64,000 nt of DNA, taken from positions 34,093-98,092 of the forward strand of contig CH002666.1 of NCBI GenBank assembly GCA_000149265.1. Reading direction: 5' to 3'. Origin of the DNA: Ciona savignyi (Eukaryota > Chordata > Ascidiacea > Phlebobranchia > Cionidae). Position 1 is the first letter of the stretch; every line of letters begins with the position of its first letter. Shown one piece after another: positions 61,996 to 64,000 of this stretch. The position numbers and the translations under genes are program-made. A model generated the notes under the pieces. It saw only the letters and a list, made by a program, of their open reading frames with translations. It had not been told where the DNA came from and did no database searches.

Positions 61996-62281
61996 AACAG
62001 GCTATAGATGTCCGACAACACTAGTTTAGATGTCACCATCTTTCGCGTAACTTTGCAACACAATACAAATGAGCTAAACGACCGGAATCATAAAAGGCTG
62101 TAAATTATAAATGAATGGCAGTGACTCAGTTGATTCCGCCACGTCAGCAACAATAAAGTAGATGGTTATGCACACGCCAAATTTACTGCGCCTATTACTT
62201 AGGCAATGACATATAACATTTGAACAGAAATGATCAAAGCACTTTTACTAAATAGTAGACTCCATTGGAATTTAAACTCAC

Positions 62282-63644
62282 CCTGACCACAATAAACGCA
62301 CACATAAGCACAACAGCTAAGCCCATGGACACACATAAGACAAGGATCCGTGGCTTTATTGATGTGGCTGTTGAAATATCCTGCGAATCAGACGATTGCT
62401 GGAGGCCAAACATTTCCGGTATCCTTTCTAAAAATAAACGAAATAAACAGCATTATTTTTTTGCAATGGCACACTGTAAGAAAACGAGTGGACAACTGAA
62501 ATCACATAGATGAATGGAAGAAATGGTGAATCGGACTCGCATGCTAATTAGTTAAACATAATTTATAGTGTGGTCATAGCAGAAAATGTGCATTGGTGGG
62601 ATTCAAACCCAAGACATCAGGGTGTCGTATGCTAAATCGCCACAAAAGTTGTTTCACTACGTTGTGATAGTTTCACCATTTGGACCGTTTCATATAGAGT
62701 TAATGTCTTAAATCGATAGTGCGGACTATATTACCATCCAATCACTTTGCCATTTCCTTGAGGTAGGCAGCAATGCTGCTCTAAGGGATAGAATATTATG
62801 CTGGGTTTGTTAAACATCCACTGAGTTTCTTGCAAACAGAAAAAAAACTGACTGGCTTTCAACACAGTCACTCTCATTGAATAAGTTAAAGAGTCGGACA
62901 AAGAAATATAATATAATGTATAATGGTTAGTGACTTTAATTGAACTGTTTAAACTTCTAATCTTTCGGCCTATAATCACCACTTTAAACTCACCGGCACA
63001 TTTTGTTCCATCGAATTGTAATGAGCCAAAACAGGTACACGTGAAGCCACCAATGAGATTCTTACATGATGTGACAAAATAACCTTTGCAATTATGTTGC
63101 CCAGTCTCGCATTCATTTATATCTGTGGTTGGGATAAAGGATATTCATGTTTATCCCCCTGGATGGGAAAACCATGGGGTTTAACACATGGGCAATCATC
63201 AGATCACCTCGCACCCACCGGAGCTATTACAGTGTGTTGTGTATGATTCACACATTCCTTCAATTTGGTAAAACCCATTAATCTGCTGGGTTCAGGCAAT
63301 GTCCGAAAAGTGCCTTGCTCAAGGACACAACCGACCAGCTAGCAACCAGTTTCGCACCTGAAACCATTCAATTGAAAGTTGACACACTAAACCGCCAGAC
63401 AAACCGGCCGGACGGATTAGGAGTCACTAGGATACAAAATAGGTTAAATTAGTCGTCACATCTGCCCAGAAATGAATTAAAGGCAAGAAAACTTTGATTA
63501 AAAACACATCATTAATAATACCTGTGCACTGTTTTCCATTTCCAGAATAACCTTTTTTACAACTGCATGAATATGAACCAGGCAAGTTGGTGCAAATGGA
63601 GCCAGTTGGATCGCATTCATTAGGTTGTCCACATTCGTTCAAAT
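62282..63644 (-). CDS. Single-pass membrane protein with calcium-binding EGF domains (3' part)
   Basis: Three exons with matching phases: 63522-63644 (cbEGF, DLNEC...[12 protein letters not shown]), 62994-63122 (cbEGF, DINEC...[12 protein letters not shown]) and 62282-62427 (short stalk, then transmembrane segment [21 protein letters not shown], ending at GTGAGT, phase 0). Both EGF domains carry the D-L/I-N-E calcium ligand start and the C-x-N-x4-F/Y-x-C hydroxylation consensus. Each EGF exon is symmetric, phase 1-1, as is usual for shuffled extracellular modules. The 5' part lies beyond the right edge and the cytoplasmic exons were not identified. Such architecture suits receptors or adhesion proteins, but the identity is unknown. 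Confidence 0.82.
63131..63415 (-). mobile_element. tRNA-derived SINE, minus strand, in an intron
   Basis: Reversed family sequence from the tail 'aggatattcatgtttatccc' to the head 'ctaaaccgccagacaaaccg'. It lies between the two cbEGF exons. Confidence 0.9.
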
Positions 63645-64000
63645 CTGTGAGGTTTCGTTGTTATGGCTTGGTTTCAAAATTGTTAAAAATGTCATTGTCC
63701 TTATGTTTTTTTTAATGTTGTTTTTATTTTTTTGGGTGTTATTTTTTGTTTTTTTAGGTGTGGTCTAGTTTACAACAATTTTTGAATAGAGGGGGGGGGT
63801 CGAAAGTGACTATAAAGCTTGTATTGAATTAATACAAACAAAAACCAAGAATGAGACCGATCCATACTGTGATCTAAGCATTCAAATATGAAACCTTTTA
63901 TAATCTGGAAGATAAATGGACCTAAATACGAAAACTGGTTTGTAGTTCCTAAATAACAATAGCTAACCTAGGCTATGCATTGCTTCTTGTCAAATTGCTT
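63645..64000. other. Intron of the EGF-TM gene, no exon seen
   Basis: AT-rich sequence with T runs and a G run near 63789. The next upstream exon must lie outside the window. Confidence 0.5.

Larger units (their letters stand above)
55854..62281. other. Gene-poor region of SINEs and satellite DNA
   Basis: No exon is supported in these 6.4 kb. They hold six SINE copies, a half MITE, a tRNA-like copy and a ~337-bp satellite, listed separately. Cytoplasmic-tail exons of the EGF-TM gene are expected here but were not recognised. Confidence 0.5.

Noticed and set aside
61800-62063. 87-codon minus-strand frame as a cytoplasmic tail of the EGF-TM gene
   Set aside because: Most of it is an eroded SINE, and no phase-0 acceptor or recognisable motif supports it.

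Overview
The window is AT-rich animal DNA with many short, phase-consistent exons. It has ascidian (Ciona-like) character: compact genes, an intronless inturned gene whose acceptor lies 11 bp before the ATG (as in SL trans-spliced genes), and a dense tRNA-derived SINE family with a TATCC tail. Species cannot be fixed from the sequence. Exon borders were read by eye from GT/AG sites, codon phase and family similarity.

Layout: (1) 1-3047, no recognisable gene. (2) 3048-6875, minus strand, a complete three-exon claudin whose first exon lies in a ~1.09 kb tandem duplication; a diverged third claudin first exon is at 14318-14543. (3) 8151-10757, plus strand, an intronless INTU (inturned) homologue lying between the claudin exons. 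(4) ~17.8-33.7 kb, minus strand, a very large secreted protein: signal peptide, a Cys-rich module, six thrombospondin type 1 repeats, then one ~8.1 kb exon with ~52 copies of a 27-residue Ser/Thr/Asn repeat and a His/Asp tract, then Cys-rich C-terminal exons. A 2-nt frame disruption sits in the repeat array. (5) 35274-53612, minus strand, the gamma-tubulin complex protein 6 gene (TUBGCP6), with at least 24 exons, two assembly gaps and an unresolved 5' end. (6) 55173-55853, minus strand, an intronless CCDC124. (7) 55.9-62.2 kb, no gene seen, filled by SINEs and a ~337-bp satellite carrying GGGGAATTCCCC palindromes. (8) 62282-63644, minus strand, the 3' part of a membrane protein with two calcium-binding EGF domains and one transmembrane helix, continuing past the right edge.

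There is no operon-like pathway, but INTU (ciliogenesis), TUBGCP6 (microtubule nucleation) and CCDC124 (ribosome binding, reported at the centrosome and midbody) are cytoplasmic or centrosomal housekeeping genes, while claudin, the TSR-mucin protein and the EGF-TM protein act at the cell surface or in the matrix. Mobile DNA includes a tRNA-derived SINE family (about a dozen copies on both strands), a second tRNA-like family, a palindromic MITE family and a non-autonomous piggyBac-type element with TTAA duplications.
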